Shown one piece after another: positions 24,570 to 33,153 of a stretch of DNA of 64,000 bases (within the stretch, counting starts at the first letter, position 1; every line of letters starts with the position of its first letter). Below the pieces are notes generated by a model, which did not search any database, was not told the origin of the DNA, and saw only the letters and a list, made by a program, of their open reading frames with translations. Made by a program: the position numbers and the translations under genes. The stretch comes from Micromonospora sp. NBC_01740 (lineage in GTDB: Bacteria; Actinomycetota; Actinomycetes; Mycobacteriales; Micromonosporaceae): NCBI RefSeq assembly GCF_035920365.1, contig NZ_CP109150.1, positions 4,960,001-5,024,000 of the forward strand, given 5' to 3'.

Positions 24570-25490
24570 TCAGGCGCGCTGCGCGAGGGCGTCGACCAGG
24601 CGGCGTGCCGAGCCCGCGAGGTTCCACTCGCCGGCCAGCTCCAGCAGCCGGTCGGGATCGGCCGGCGCGGTCGGCAGCGCGGTGGCCAGCTCGGGCAGCG
24701 GCACGTCGAGGGCGACCCGGACCACCTGCGGCGCGACGGCCAGGTAGTCACGCGCGGCGGCGAGCTTCGTGCGCAGCCCGGGGGCGAAGCCGGAGTTGGG
24801 CTCGTCCAGGGCGGCCAGGATGCCCGCGATGTCGCCGTAGCGCTCGACGAGCCGGGCGGCCGTCTTCTCGCCCACACCCGCCACCCCGGGCAGCCCGTCG
24901 CTGGGGTCGCCCCGCAGGGCGGCGAAGTCGGCGTAGCGGTCGGCCGGCACCCCGTAGCGGGCGCGCACCGCGGCGTCGTCGCAGTCGTCCAGCTTGGCCA
25001 CGCCCCGCCCGACGTAGAGCAGCCGCACGGGGCGTGCGTCGTCGACGAGTTGGAACAGGTCCCGGTCGCCGGAGACCACCTCGACCGGCGCCGGCTGGGT
25101 CACCGAGAGGGTGCCGAGCACGTCGTCGGCCTCGTAGCCGGTCGCGCCGACGTGGGCGATCCCGACGGCGTCGAGCACCTCCAGGATCAGCGGGACCTGC
25201 GGGCTGAGCGTGTCGGGCACCACCTCGCCGCCCTCGGGGGCCACCCGGTGCGCCTTGTAGGACGGCAGCAGCGCCACCCGCCAGTCGGGCCGCCAGTCGT
25301 GGTCCATCGCGCAGACCATCCGGTCGGGCCGGCGGGTGCGGATCAGGCTCGCCAGCATGTCGAGGAAGCCGCGCACCGCGTTGACGGGGCTGCCGTCGGC
25401 GGCCCGGGCCGCCGACTCGGGAATGCCGAAGTAGGCCCGGAAGTAGAGACTGGGCGCGTCGATGAGCAGGATCGGGGGTCGCTGTGCCAC
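24570..25490 (-). CDS. 5'-3' exonuclease / flap nuclease domain protein
   Basis: The 306-residue protein matches the 5'-3' exonuclease domain that stands at the N-terminus of DNA polymerase I. Metal-binding acidic residues are seen in ILLIDAPSLYFRAYFG, ATGYEADDVLGTL and VVSGDRDLFQLV. A helix-hairpin-helix (DPSDGLPGVAGVGEKTAARLVERYG) contacts DNA. It stands alone without a polymerase, as in other actinomycete free-standing exonucleases that may remove RNA primers or flaps. The GTG start at 25490 is seven bases after CAGGCT (25498-25503), a weak -10. A longer frame to 25514 adds non-conserved residues. Confidence 0.9.
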   Translation of the reverse strand: MAQRPPILLIDAPSLYFRAYFGIPESAARAADGSPVNAVRGFLDMLASLIRTRRPDRMVCAMDHDWRPDWRVALLPSYKAHRVAPEGGEVVPDTLSPQVPLILEVLDAVGIAHVGATGYEADDVLGTLSVTQPAPVEVVSGDRDLFQLVDDARPVRLLYVGRGVAKLDDCDDAAVRARYGVPADRYADFAALRGDPSDGLPGVAGVGEKTAARLVERYGDIAGILAALDEPNSGFAPGLRTKLAAARDYLAVAPQVVRVALDVPLPELATALPTAPADPDRLLELAGEWNLAGSARRLVDALAQRA

Positions 25491-25542
25491 GCCCGACAGC
25501 CTGGCACACCCCACCGACGATCAGGGGGCGCGGCGCGGCGGG

Positions 25543-25770
25543 TCAGGGACGTTCGTGGTCGCGGTACAGCGTCTCGCGGCGGGCCACGTACTGCAGGCCG
25601 TAGCTGGCGAGCAGCAGCACGATCGCGACCGACACCTCGAGCCAGGCCGCCGTGCCGTCGGCGACGGTCACCCCGACGGCCAGCAGCACCAGGCCCGCGA
25701 CGGCGAGGATGCCCGCCCAGAGCAGCCGGCGGCGTCGGGTCGCGGCGCGCTCCCGGTCCGTCGCTGCCAC
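25543..25770 (-). CDS. Small two-helix membrane protein
   Basis: The 75-residue protein has an arginine-rich N-terminus (residues 5-15), two hydrophobic helices (~17-38 and ~43-62, LLWAGILAVAGLVLLAVGV and VSVAIVLLLASYGLQYVA) and a charged tail. I do not recognise a family. The GTG at 25770 follows a GGAGAGGA stretch. A TAGGCT -10 hexamer on the minus strand lies at 25809-25814. It lies 52 bases upstream of the exonuclease gene and shares a short divergent control region with the DUF4037 gene. Confidence 0.65.
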   Translation of the reverse strand: MAATDRERAATRRRRLLWAGILAVAGLVLLAVGVTVADGTAAWLEVSVAIVLLLASYGLQYVARRETLYRDHERP

Positions 25771-25883
25771 GGCGGTCGGTCCTCTCCGTCGGCGACCCGT
25801 CCGCGCCCAGCCTATCGGCGCGTACGGCCGCCGGCGGCGGAACCGGGCTGCGGGCCCGCCGCTCCGCGCGCAGACTTGCCGGT

Positions 25884-26972
25884 GTGACGTTCGTTGCGGG
25901 CCTGATGCTCGGCCGCCGGTTCCACGACGAGGTGCTCGCCCCGATCCTGCGTCGACGCTTCCCCGACCTGCGGTACGCGGCCGGGCTGCTCGACGGCGGC
26001 TCGGAGCTGCTCGGCCTGGACACCCCGCGCTCCACCGACCACGACTGGGGGCCGCGCGGGCAGCTCTTCGTCGGCGCGGCCGACGCGGCCCGGATCCCGC
26101 ACCTGCGTGCGGCGCTGGACGCCGACCTGCCGGCGGAGTTCCTCGGCTGGCCCACCCGATTCACCGGGGAGGGCCGGCTGGGGGTCGCCGACCGGGCGGG
26201 CAGCCGCCACGGCGTCACGATCGACGAGCCGGGCGGCTGGTGGCGCGAGCGGCTGGGCTTCGACCCCGCTGCCGGCGTCACCACGGCGGACTGGCTGGCC
26301 ACGCCGACGCAGCGGCTGGCCGAGGTGACCGGCGGCGAGGTGTTCCACGACGGTCTCGACGGCGCGCTGACCGGGGCCCGGGCGGCGCTGGCGTGGTACC
26401 CGGACGACGTGTGGCGGCACGTGCTCGCCGCCGCGTGGACCCGCGTCGCCCAGGCCGAGCACCTGCCCGGCCGCTGCGCCGAGACCGGCGACGAGCTCGG
26501 CAGCCGGGTGGTCACCGCCGGGCTGGCCCGGGACCTGATGCGGCTCGGCCTGCTGTTGCACCGCCGCTGGCCCCCGTACGACAAGTGGCTGGGCACGTTG
26601 TTCGCCCGGCTGCCCGACGCGGCGCCCCTGGTCGCGGCCCTGGCCGACGCGCTGGGCCCGGGCGACTGGCGCAGGCGGGAGGACGGGCTGGTCCGGGCGC
26701 TGGAGGACCTCGCCGCCCGGACCGACGACACCGGCCTGGCGGCCCCGGTGCGCGCCCGGTCCCGGCCCTTCCACCGGCGGCCGTTCCTGGTCCTGGACGC
26801 CGGTCGGATCGCCGGCGCGCTACGGGCCGCCATCACCGACCCGGTGCTGCGCGGGCGTCCGCCCCTCGGCGCGGTCGACCAGTACGTCGACAACGTCGAC
26901 GTGCTGACCCACGCGCACCGGGTCCGCCGGCTCGCCGCCGCGCTGCCGGTCGCGGCGGACCGACCGGGCTGA
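25884..26972 (+). CDS. DUF4037 protein, probable nucleotidyltransferase fold
   Basis: The 362-residue protein belongs, by recognition, to DUF4037. Near residue 38 it reads LLDGGSELLGLDTPRSTDHDWGPRG, which follows the pattern of polymerase-beta-type nucleotidyltransferases (glycine-serine, then two close aspartates). This is inference from pattern only. Later helical segments (~170-340) contain histidine and arginine clusters. The start is the GTG at 25884, seven bases after CAGACT (25871-25876), a weak -10. A very long upstream frame is an antisense shadow of the exonuclease gene. The substrate is unknown. Confidence 0.78.
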   Translation: MTFVAGLMLGRRFHDEVLAPILRRRFPDLRYAAGLLDGGSELLGLDTPRSTDHDWGPRGQLFVGAADAARIPHLRAALDADLPAEFLGWPTRFTGEGRLGVADRAGSRHGVTIDEPGGWWRERLGFDPAAGVTTADWLATPTQRLAEVTGGEVFHDGLDGALTGARAALAWYPDDVWRHVLAAAWTRVAQAEHLPGRCAETGDELGSRVVTAGLARDLMRLGLLLHRRWPPYDKWLGTLFARLPDAAPLVAALADALGPGDWRRREDGLVRALEDLAARTDDTGLAAPVRARSRPFHRRPFLVLDAGRIAGALRAAITDPVLRGRPPLGAVDQYVDNVDVLTHAHRVRRLAAALPVAADRPG

Positions 26973-27131
26973 CGCGGGCCGGGCCGAGGGGGAGATGGCG
27001 GCTGTCGCTGCGGATCGGCGGCGCACGGGGGCCGGGCCGACGTGCGGGTGGTGCCGAGGGCCAGCCGATGGCGGGCGGTGCCGGCGGGGTGGGGCCCCGC
27101 CCCGCCGAGGCGGTGACGGGGCCCGTGCCGA

Positions 27132-28511
27132 TCAGGCGGGCAGCCGCCAGACCTGGTTGGCGCCGCCGAAGCAGTCCCAGATCTGCAGCCGGGTGCCGTC
27201 GGCGGAGCTGTTGCCGGTGGCGTCGAGGCACCTGTTGGACGCCGGGTTGCGCAGCGTGCCGTTGGACTGGGCCTGCCAGACCTGCGCGCCGGTGCCGTTG
27301 CAGTCCCACAGCTGCACCTTGGCGCCGTTGGCGGTGGAGGCGCTGGTCACGTCGGCGCACTTGCCGAGGGCGCGCAGGGTGCCGTCGGTGCCCACCGTCC
27401 AGGTCTGGGCGTTGGTGCCGTTGCACGCGTAGAGCTGCACGGCGGCGCCGTTGGCGGTGCCGGCGGCGGCCACGTCGACGCACTTGCCGCCGATGCCGGT
27501 GATCGGGCCGGTACGCCCGACGGGCGGCGGGGTGGTGCCGCCGGTGGCGGTGTCGTAGATGGCGCTGACCAGGGAGGTGGCCCCGGTGGTGTCCTGGCTC
27601 AGTTCCCAGTTCATCATGCCGCCGGCGTTGGCCATGGCCCACAGGGTCTTGCGCTTGACCGTTGGGATGCCGTTGTAGCACTGCTGGGTCCCGCCGACCG
27701 TGGTGCAGTCGCGGTTGGCGTTGGCCGGGTCCATGGCGACCAGTGCGACGTACGTGTGGTAGCCGGGTCGGCTGTAGAACGGCACGCCGAGTACCGCCTT
27801 GCGGGCGGGCAGGCCCCGGGACTTCCAGTAGTTGACGGCGTTGATCGACCAGTCGTAGTTGGCGTGCGGGCTGCCGCCGTCGTACGCCATGATGTTGAGC
27901 CAGTCCACGTGGCCGAACACGGCCGGCTGCACGCCCTCGGCGTACCAGCCCTCGGAGACGACGGCGGCGGTGAGCAGCTTGCCCCGGCTGTGCAGGGCGC
28001 CGGCCAGCTGCTGCATCAGCGCCGTGTAGTTGGTGGCCGAGGCGCCCGGGTCCGGGTACTCCCAGTCCATGTCGACGCCGTCGAGGTTGTACTGGTTGAC
28101 GAAGTTGACGACGTTGTTGACGAACGTCGTGCGGCTGCCGGCGTTGGCGGCGAGCGCCTCGAAGGCGGAGTCGTCGCCGTTGTTCCAGCCGCCGATCGCG
28201 ATCGACACCTTGACGTTGCTGGCGTGGCCGCGGGACACCAGCTGGGAGAGCTTGGCGGGGTTCTCCACCGGGCGGAGGCTGCCGTCGCCGTTGGGCAGCA
28301 CGAACGCGTAGTTGACGTGGGTCAGCTTGGCGTACTGCACCGCGTTGACGTCGCCGGTCCAGGACGGCAGGTAGCCGACGCTGCGGAAGTCGTTGGGCAG
28401 CGCGGCGGCCTGCGCGGGGGCGGGGGCCAGGGTGAGGGTGGTGGCGGCGGTGGCGAGGGTGAGCAGGCCGGCGGCGAGGGCCGACCTGAGGTGGGAGAGC
28501 GATGAGGGCAT
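27132..28511 (-). CDS. Secreted GH18 chitinase with C-terminal ricin-type lectin domain
   Basis: The 459-residue protein starts with a signal peptide (MPSSLSHLRSALAAGLLTLA, cleavage likely after AQA near 35). The GH18 barrel (~40-320) carries the catalytic line LDGVDMDWEYP with the DxxDxDxE pattern, so Glu is the proton donor. A short TTPPP linker leads to a beta-trefoil lectin domain (~330-459) with repeated QTW, QVW and QVW motifs for binding polymeric sugar. It should cleave chitin outside the cell. The ATG at 28511 follows a GGGAAGG site. A 13-base palindrome lies ~111 bases upstream. Confidence 0.93.
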   Translation of the reverse strand: MPSSLSHLRSALAAGLLTLATAATTLTLAPAPAQAAALPNDFRSVGYLPSWTGDVNAVQYAKLTHVNYAFVLPNGDGSLRPVENPAKLSQLVSRGHASNVKVSIAIGGWNNGDDSAFEALAANAGSRTTFVNNVVNFVNQYNLDGVDMDWEYPDPGASATNYTALMQQLAGALHSRGKLLTAAVVSEGWYAEGVQPAVFGHVDWLNIMAYDGGSPHANYDWSINAVNYWKSRGLPARKAVLGVPFYSRPGYHTYVALVAMDPANANRDCTTVGGTQQCYNGIPTVKRKTLWAMANAGGMMNWELSQDTTGATSLVSAIYDTATGGTTPPPVGRTGPITGIGGKCVDVAAAGTANGAAVQLYACNGTNAQTWTVGTDGTLRALGKCADVTSASTANGAKVQLWDCNGTGAQVWQAQSNGTLRNPASNRCLDATGNSSADGTRLQIWDCFGGANQVWRLPA

Positions 28512-28621
28512 CGGGGGCCTTCCCGTGGGCGGGTCGTGGCGGCTGTGCCGCCCGCGTCGGCGGCGGGGCGCCGGGTGCGGGCGTACGGGTGGGGACGGGG
28601 TGGACATCCTCGAGGCAGCCA

Positions 28622-28640
28622 AATCCTAAGGATTGTTAAC
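28622..28640 (-). promoter_or_regulatory. Palindromic AT-rich element upstream of the chitinase gene
   Basis: AATCCTAAGGATT (28622-28634) is a 13-base palindrome, followed directly by GTTAAC (28635-28640), also self-complementary. The stretch stands out against GC-rich surroundings and lies ~111 bases upstream of the chitinase start. It may be an operator or upstream promoter element. Confidence 0.5.
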
Positions 28641-28721
28641 TGTCACGTCAACGATGATGTTCGATGGATGCGGGCACTGCCCACGACCTCGGGTGGGCTG
28701 GGTCCGGCCCCGAACGACCGT

Positions 28722-28727
28722 TAAGCT
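28722..28727 (+). promoter_or_regulatory. -10 hexamer for a leaderless M24 peptidase transcript
   Basis: TAAGCT, six bases, then the GTG at 28734. Confidence 0.5.
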
Positions 28728-28733
28728 GAGCGC

Positions 28734-29849
28734 GTGGGATCCGACGAGCTGTATCCGCCACGGCGGCTGGACGATGCCCGGCGCGCCACCGCCGCCGCGG
28801 GCCTGGACGCGCTACTGCTGACCCCCGGCTCCGACCTGCGCTACCTGACCGGCTACGACGCCCACGAGGGGGAGCGGCTCACCTGCCTGGTGCTGCCCGC
28901 GCAGGGCGAGCCGACGCTGATCGTGCCCACCCTGGAACGGCCGGCCGCCGAGGCGTCCCCCGCCCCGGCCACCGGCGTACGCATCGTCGACCACGCCGAC
29001 GGCACCGACCCGTATCCGCTGCTCGTCGCCGCGCTCGGCGGACCGGTGGCGACGGTCGGCCTGGCCGACCGGATGTGGGCCGAGCAGGTCCTGGCCCTGC
29101 GCGCGGCGCTGCCCGGCGCCACCCAGCGGCTGGCCTCCGAGGTGCTGTGCGAGATGCGCCTGCGCAAGTCCCCGGCCGAGGTCGCGGCGCTGGCCGAGGC
29201 GGGCGCGGCGATCGACGCCGTGCACGCGCGGATGGGCCAGTGGCTGCGGCCGGGACGCACCGAGGCGGAGGTGGGCGCCGACATCGCCGCGGCGATCCGG
29301 GCCACCGGCCACGTGAGCGTGGACTTCGTGATCGTCGCCGCCGGCCCGAACGCCGCCAGCCCGCACCACGGCACCTCCGACCGCCCCATCGGTGCCGGCG
29401 AGCCGGTCGTCGTGGACATCGGCGGGACGATGCCGTCGGGCTACCGCTCGGACTGCACCCGCACCTACGTCGCGGGCGCCCCGGCGCCGGCCGAGTTCGT
29501 CGACTACTACGCGGTCCTGCACGCCGCCCAGCGGGCCGCGGTGGCCGCGGTCCGCCCCGGGATCACCGCCGGGGACGTCGACGCGGCGGCCCGGGAGCCG
29601 ATCGCGGCCGCCGGCTTCGGCGCGGCGTTCCTGCACCGGACCGGCCACGGCATCGGCCTGGACGGCCACGAGGAGCCCTACGTGGTGGCCGGCAACGCCC
29701 GCCCCCTGGAGCCGGGGATGGCGTTCTCCGTCGAACCGGGCATCTATCTGGCGGGCCGCCACGGCGCCCGCATCGAGGACATCGTCGTCTGCGCCACGGA
29801 CGGCGTGCAACGGCTCAACACCACCCCCACGGAGCTCATCGCGCTATGA
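28734..29849 (+). CDS. M24 family Xaa-Pro aminopeptidase-like protein
   Basis: The 371-residue protein has a creatinase-type N-terminal domain (LDALLLTPGSDLRYLTGYDAHEGERL) and a pita-bread peptidase domain from ~150. The five metal ligands of the M24 family are visible: aspartates in VVDIGGTM and RSDCTRTY, histidine in LHRTGHGIGL, and glutamates in SVEPGIYL and IEDIVV. It should remove N-terminal residues before proline from peptides in the cytoplasm. The GTG at 28734 has a -10 hexamer six bases upstream. The stop overlaps the next gene as ATGA, so this peptidase and an acyl-CoA dehydrogenase form a coupled pair, possibly in amino-acid catabolism. Confidence 0.9.
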   Translation: MGSDELYPPRRLDDARRATAAAGLDALLLTPGSDLRYLTGYDAHEGERLTCLVLPAQGEPTLIVPTLERPAAEASPAPATGVRIVDHADGTDPYPLLVAALGGPVATVGLADRMWAEQVLALRAALPGATQRLASEVLCEMRLRKSPAEVAALAEAGAAIDAVHARMGQWLRPGRTEAEVGADIAAAIRATGHVSVDFVIVAAGPNAASPHHGTSDRPIGAGEPVVVDIGGTMPSGYRSDCTRTYVAGAPAPAEFVDYYAVLHAAQRAAVAAVRPGITAGDVDAAAREPIAAAGFGAAFLHRTGHGIGLDGHEEPYVVAGNARPLEPGMAFSVEPGIYLAGRHGARIEDIVVCATDGVQRLNTTPTELIAL

Positions 29850-30988
29850 CTGTCGACCGGATCCTCCCCACCGACGAGGCTAACGACCTGCTCGACCTCG
29901 CCACCGAACTCGCCGACCGGGAGCTCGCGCCGCGGGCCGCCGGGTTCGAGGAGCGCGCGGAGTTCCCCCGCGAGGTGCTGCGCACCCTCGGGCGGGCCGG
30001 CCTGCTCGGCCTGCCCTACGCCGAGGAGCACGGCGGCGCCGCCCAGCCCTACGAGGTCTACCTCCAGGTGCTGGAGATCCTGGCCAGCCGCTGGCTGGCG
30101 GTCGCCGAGGCGGTCAGCGTGCACACGCTGTCCTGCTACCCCCTGGCGCAGTTCGGGACGAACGAGCAGCGCAAGCTGCTGCCCGACATGATCGGCGGGG
30201 AGCTGCTCGGGGCGTACTGCCTGTCGGAGCCGCAGGGCGGGTCGGACGCCGCCGCGCTGACCACGAAGGCCGTGCGCGACGGCGACGACTACGTGGTCGA
30301 CGGCACCAAGGCGTGGATCACCCACGCGCAGGTGGCGGACTTCTACAACATCTTCTGCCGCACCGGCGGGCCCGGCCCGAAGGGCATCTCCTGCCTGCTG
30401 GCCGACCGCGCCACGGCAGGCATCGCGCCGCAGGCGGCCGAGCGCACGATGGGGCTGCGCGCCTCCCCGGTGGCGCAGATCGCCTTCGACTCGGCCCGGG
30501 TGCCGGCGGAGCGGCTGATCGGCGGGGAGGGGGCGGGCTTCACCATCGCCATGTCCGCCCTCGACTCGGGACGCCTCGGCATCGCCGCCTGCGCGGTCGG
30601 GCTGGCCCAGGCGGCGCTGGACTACGCGGTCGGCTACGCCCGGGAGCGCCAGCAGTTCGGCAAGGCGATCATCGACTTCCAGGGACTGGGCTTCACGCTC
30701 GCCGACCTGGCCACCCAGATCTCCGCGGCCCGGGCGTTGATGCTGGCCGCGGCCCGGCTGCGCGACGCCGGCCGGCCGTACTCGATCGAGGCGGCGAAGG
30801 CGAAGCTCTTCGCCACCGACGTGGCGATGCGGGTGACCACCGACGCGGTGCAGGTGCTCGGCGGGGCCGGATACGTGGCCGACCACCCGGTGGAGCGCTA
30901 CATGCGCGAGGCCAAGGTGCTCCAGATCGTCGAGGGCACCAACCAGATCCAGCGGCTGGTCATCTCCCGGGCGTTGGCGAAGGGCTGA
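29846..30988 (+). CDS. Acyl-CoA dehydrogenase
   Basis: The 380-residue flavoenzyme has all three acyl-CoA dehydrogenase domains. AYCLSEPQGGSDAAAL is the FAD/substrate signature in the middle beta domain. ERQQFGKAIIDFQGLGF and VQVLGGAGYVADHPVERYMREAK lie in the C-terminal helical domain. The catalytic base is the glutamate in QIVEGTNQIQR. Length is standard for short/branched-chain enzymes. The ATG overlaps the peptidase stop by four bases. A far longer open frame (from 29075) overlaps the peptidase and is spurious. Which acyl chain it oxidises is not determined; branched-chain or crotonyl-type substrates are possible. Confidence 0.92.
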   Translation: MTVDRILPTDEANDLLDLATELADRELAPRAAGFEERAEFPREVLRTLGRAGLLGLPYAEEHGGAAQPYEVYLQVLEILASRWLAVAEAVSVHTLSCYPLAQFGTNEQRKLLPDMIGGELLGAYCLSEPQGGSDAAALTTKAVRDGDDYVVDGTKAWITHAQVADFYNIFCRTGGPGPKGISCLLADRATAGIAPQAAERTMGLRASPVAQIAFDSARVPAERLIGGEGAGFTIAMSALDSGRLGIAACAVGLAQAALDYAVGYARERQQFGKAIIDFQGLGFTLADLATQISAARALMLAAARLRDAGRPYSIEAAKAKLFATDVAMRVTTDAVQVLGGAGYVADHPVERYMREAKVLQIVEGTNQIQRLVISRALAKG

Positions 30989-31057
30989 CGGGCGTCGCCC
31001 CGCCGGCGCCGTGTCGCGCCGGCGGGCCGCCTCGTCGCCGCGACGCCGTTTTCCCGG

Positions 31058-31063
31058 TAGGTT
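31058..31063 (+). promoter_or_regulatory. -10 hexamer for a leaderless Lrp-type regulator transcript
   Basis: TAGGTT, seven bases, then the GTG at 31071. Confidence 0.55.
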
Positions 31064-31070
31064 GCACGCC

Positions 31071-31577
31071 GTGGAGGAGATCGACCGCGCCATCATCGCC
31101 GCGCTGACCGCTGACGGTCGGCTGTCGTACACCGATCTGGCGGAGCGGGTGGGCCTGTCGGTCTCCGCCGTGCACCAGCGGGTGCGCCGCCTGGAGCAGC
31201 GCGGCGTGATCAAGGGGTACGCCGCCCGGGTCTCCTTCGAGGCCCTGGACCTGCCGCTGACCGCGTTCGTGGCGATCCGGCCCTTCGACCCGTCGCAGCC
31301 CGACGACGCGCCGGAGCGGCTGGCCCACCTGCCCGAGATCGACTCGTGCTACTCGGTGGCGGGGGAGGACTTCTATCTCCTGCTGGTGCGCGTGGCCAGC
31401 CCGGCCGACCTGGAGCGGCTGCTCCAGGAGATCCGGACGGCGGCGAACGTGACCACCCGTACGACGGTGGTGCTGTCGACGCCGTACGAGAACCGGTCGC
31501 CGAAGATCAGTGCCGAGCCCCAGCTTCGGGTGCGCTCGCGGGGGTCGGGGGAACCGGCTGGTTCCAGCGCAGGATGA
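31071..31577 (+). CDS. Lrp/AsnC family transcriptional regulator
   Basis: The 168-residue protein has an N-terminal helix-turn-helix (EIDRAIIAALTADGRLSYTDLAERVGLSVSAVHQRVRRLEQRGVI) and an RAM ligand domain (~65-145) with the glycine-containing YSVAGEDFYLLLVRV strand. Such proteins sense amino acids and control their metabolism. A leaderless -10 hexamer fixes the GTG. The last ~30 residues (RVRSRGSGEPAGSSAG) are poorly conserved and read through the end of the convergent phosphatase gene; the two coding regions overlap by 71 bases. The nearest amino-acid genes are the peptidase pair just upstream and the lysine locus 3 kb downstream. Confidence 0.88.
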   Translation: MEEIDRAIIAALTADGRLSYTDLAERVGLSVSAVHQRVRRLEQRGVIKGYAARVSFEALDLPLTAFVAIRPFDPSQPDDAPERLAHLPEIDSCYSVAGEDFYLLLVRVASPADLERLLQEIRTAANVTTRTTVVLSTPYENRSPKISAEPQLRVRSRGSGEPAGSSAG

Positions 31578-32118
31578 CCCGCCGGCCGTGCTCGTGGCCG
31601 AGCACGCTGACCGTGGCGGTGTCCAGGCGCAGCAGCCCGCCGGCCGACGGGGGCAGGCCGACCCAGCGGGCGCCGAGCACGCGCAGGCTGTGGGCGTGCC
31701 CGACGAGGGCGACGGTGCCCCGGTCGAGTAGCGGATGGACCCGGGCGAGCACCCGGTCGAGGCGCTCGCCGACCTGGTTCGGGGACTCCCCGCCGGGGCA
31801 GCCGTCGGCCCAGATGGACCAGTTGGGGTGGTCGTCGCGGATGTCGGCGGTGGTACGCCCCTCGTACTCCCCGTAGTTCCACTCGGCCAGGTCGTCGAGC
31901 GTGTCGGTGACCGTGAGGCCGGCGAGCCGCGCGGTGTGCAGCGCCCGGGCGCGGGGGCTGGTCAGGACCGCGGCGCAGCGGCGGCCGGCGAGGAATCGGC
32001 CGAGGGCGCGGGCCTGCCGCTCGCCGTCGGGGGTGAGCTGGAGGTCGGTGTACGAGGTGTGCCGGCGGCTGGCGCTCCAGGTGGTCTCGCCGTGCCGGAT
32101 CAGCTGAAGCTCTCCCAT
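31507..32118 (-). CDS. Histidine phosphatase superfamily protein
   Basis: The 203-residue enzyme begins MGELQLIRHGETTWS, with the RHGE phosphate-binding motif and catalytic histidine. A second histidine lies in VALVGHAHSLRVLG. EWNYGEYEGRT is the typical alpha-helical substrate segment of phosphoglycerate-mutase-like phosphatases. It should dephosphorylate a small metabolite in the cytoplasm. The ATG at 32118 starts just before the motif; an upstream in-frame extension to 32220 is not family-like. Its 3' end overlaps the Lrp-type gene tail to tail by 71 bases. Confidence 0.88.
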   Translation of the reverse strand: MGELQLIRHGETTWSASRRHTSYTDLQLTPDGERQARALGRFLAGRRCAAVLTSPRARALHTARLAGLTVTDTLDDLAEWNYGEYEGRTTADIRDDHPNWSIWADGCPGGESPNQVGERLDRVLARVHPLLDRGTVALVGHAHSLRVLGARWVGLPPSAGGLLRLDTATVSVLGHEHGRRVILRWNQPVPPTPASAPEAGARH

Positions 32119-32285
32119 CCGCCCAGTCAACCAGACGGCCTCTTCCCACCGTTCACCTAGTGTCCTAGGACGCCTTAGCGGGTGTGGCACCCGCCACGAC
32201 ATCACCGCCGGGTTTCCCACGGGCTGATGAGGGCACCCGACCAGACGAGGGCCGGGGGAGGCCCGGCCCGTGCTGAGGAGGCGAC

Positions 32286-32480
32286 ATGGGCTTCACCGGC
32301 AAGGCGAAGAACAAGGTCCAACAGGTGGCGGGTGCCGCCAGGAAGCGACTCGGCGGCGCCACGCACAGCGAGCGGATGCGCGACGAGGGGGCCGCGCAGC
32401 AGAGCGACGCGCGTGCCCGACAGGCCGGGGAGCACCTCACGGACGCTGGCCGGGACGTGAAGGACGCCTTCACCAGGTGA
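32286..32480 (+). CDS. CsbD family stress protein
   Basis: The 64-residue hydrophilic protein (MGFTGKAKNKVQQVAGAARKRLGG) matches the CsbD family, small general-stress proteins of unknown mechanism. A GAGGAGG site lies six bases before the ATG. It is a single-gene unit. Lysine and glutamine in the first half and repeated alanine/glutamate/aspartate helices in the second are usual for the family. No clear sigma-factor consensus is visible upstream. The 178 bases that follow (32481-32658) show no gene. Confidence 0.85.
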   Translation: MGFTGKAKNKVQQVAGAARKRLGGATHSERMRDEGAAQQSDARARQAGEHLTDAGRDVKDAFTR

Positions 32481-32658
32481 CCCGAGCACGGCGGCGGCTC
32501 CCGGCACCCTCGCCGGGGGCCGCCGGACGTCCTGGCCCGCGGCTGCGGCTTTGCGCGGCGAGAACGTCGGGGCATCAGGGAGGGCTTCGATCTGTGCGTG
32601 CCCGTCCCGCTGCTCGCCTGGTGGCGGCCGATGGCCGGGACGGGCTCGGCTGGGGGGC

Positions 32659-33153
32659 TTACCGCATGACCGGTCCGTTGACCGGGGTCGTGCGGCGGCC
32701 GAGGCCGGGCCAGAACCGTCCGGTCCGGGTGGCGTACATGAGGTAGGTGGCGCCGTGGGTGCGGATGAGGTAGGGATCCTCGACCGCGCGGACCTGCACC
32801 TGTACCGACGCGACGAGGACCGCGGTCGCGGCAAGACTGATCGGGTTGGGCACCATCGCGGCCAGGCCGAGGCTGGTGACGGCCATCGCGGTGAAGATGG
32901 GGTTGCGCGCCAACGCGAACGCGCCGGTGGTGACCAGCCTGGTGCGCTCGCGGGGGTCGACGCCGATACGCCACGAGGTGCCCATGGACGGTTGCGCCGT
33001 GAGTGTCGCTGCGACGCCTGCGGGGGCCAGGACCAGTCCGGCGTCCAGCCGCAGCCCGGTGTCGCCGGTAACCCGCCACCGCGCCAGGGTGCGACACCCG
33101 AACGCCAGCACCAGGCCCAGCAGCTACAGGGCGAGTGCCAGGCCGGCCGTCAC
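32659..33153 (-). pseudogene. Isoprenylcysteine carboxyl methyltransferase-like gene, broken by amber codon and internal deletion
   Basis: The remaining frame encodes SMGTSWRIGVDPRERTRLVTTGAFALARNPIFTAM and VRAVEDPYLIRTHGATYLMY, clear marks of the ICMT/PEMT-type membrane methyltransferase family. The natural start is the GTG at 33153, which overlaps the upstream CDF stop as GTGA and follows a GAGGG site. From there the tenth codon is TAG (33124-33126), where homologues usually have a tyrosine codon. In addition the residues after TGDTGLRLDAG jump to LVLAPAGVAATLTAQ, so roughly 45-50 residues with one or two membrane helices seem to be missing compared with relatives I know. A restart at the GTG at 33111 would give 150 residues, but probably not a working enzyme. 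Confidence 0.72.
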
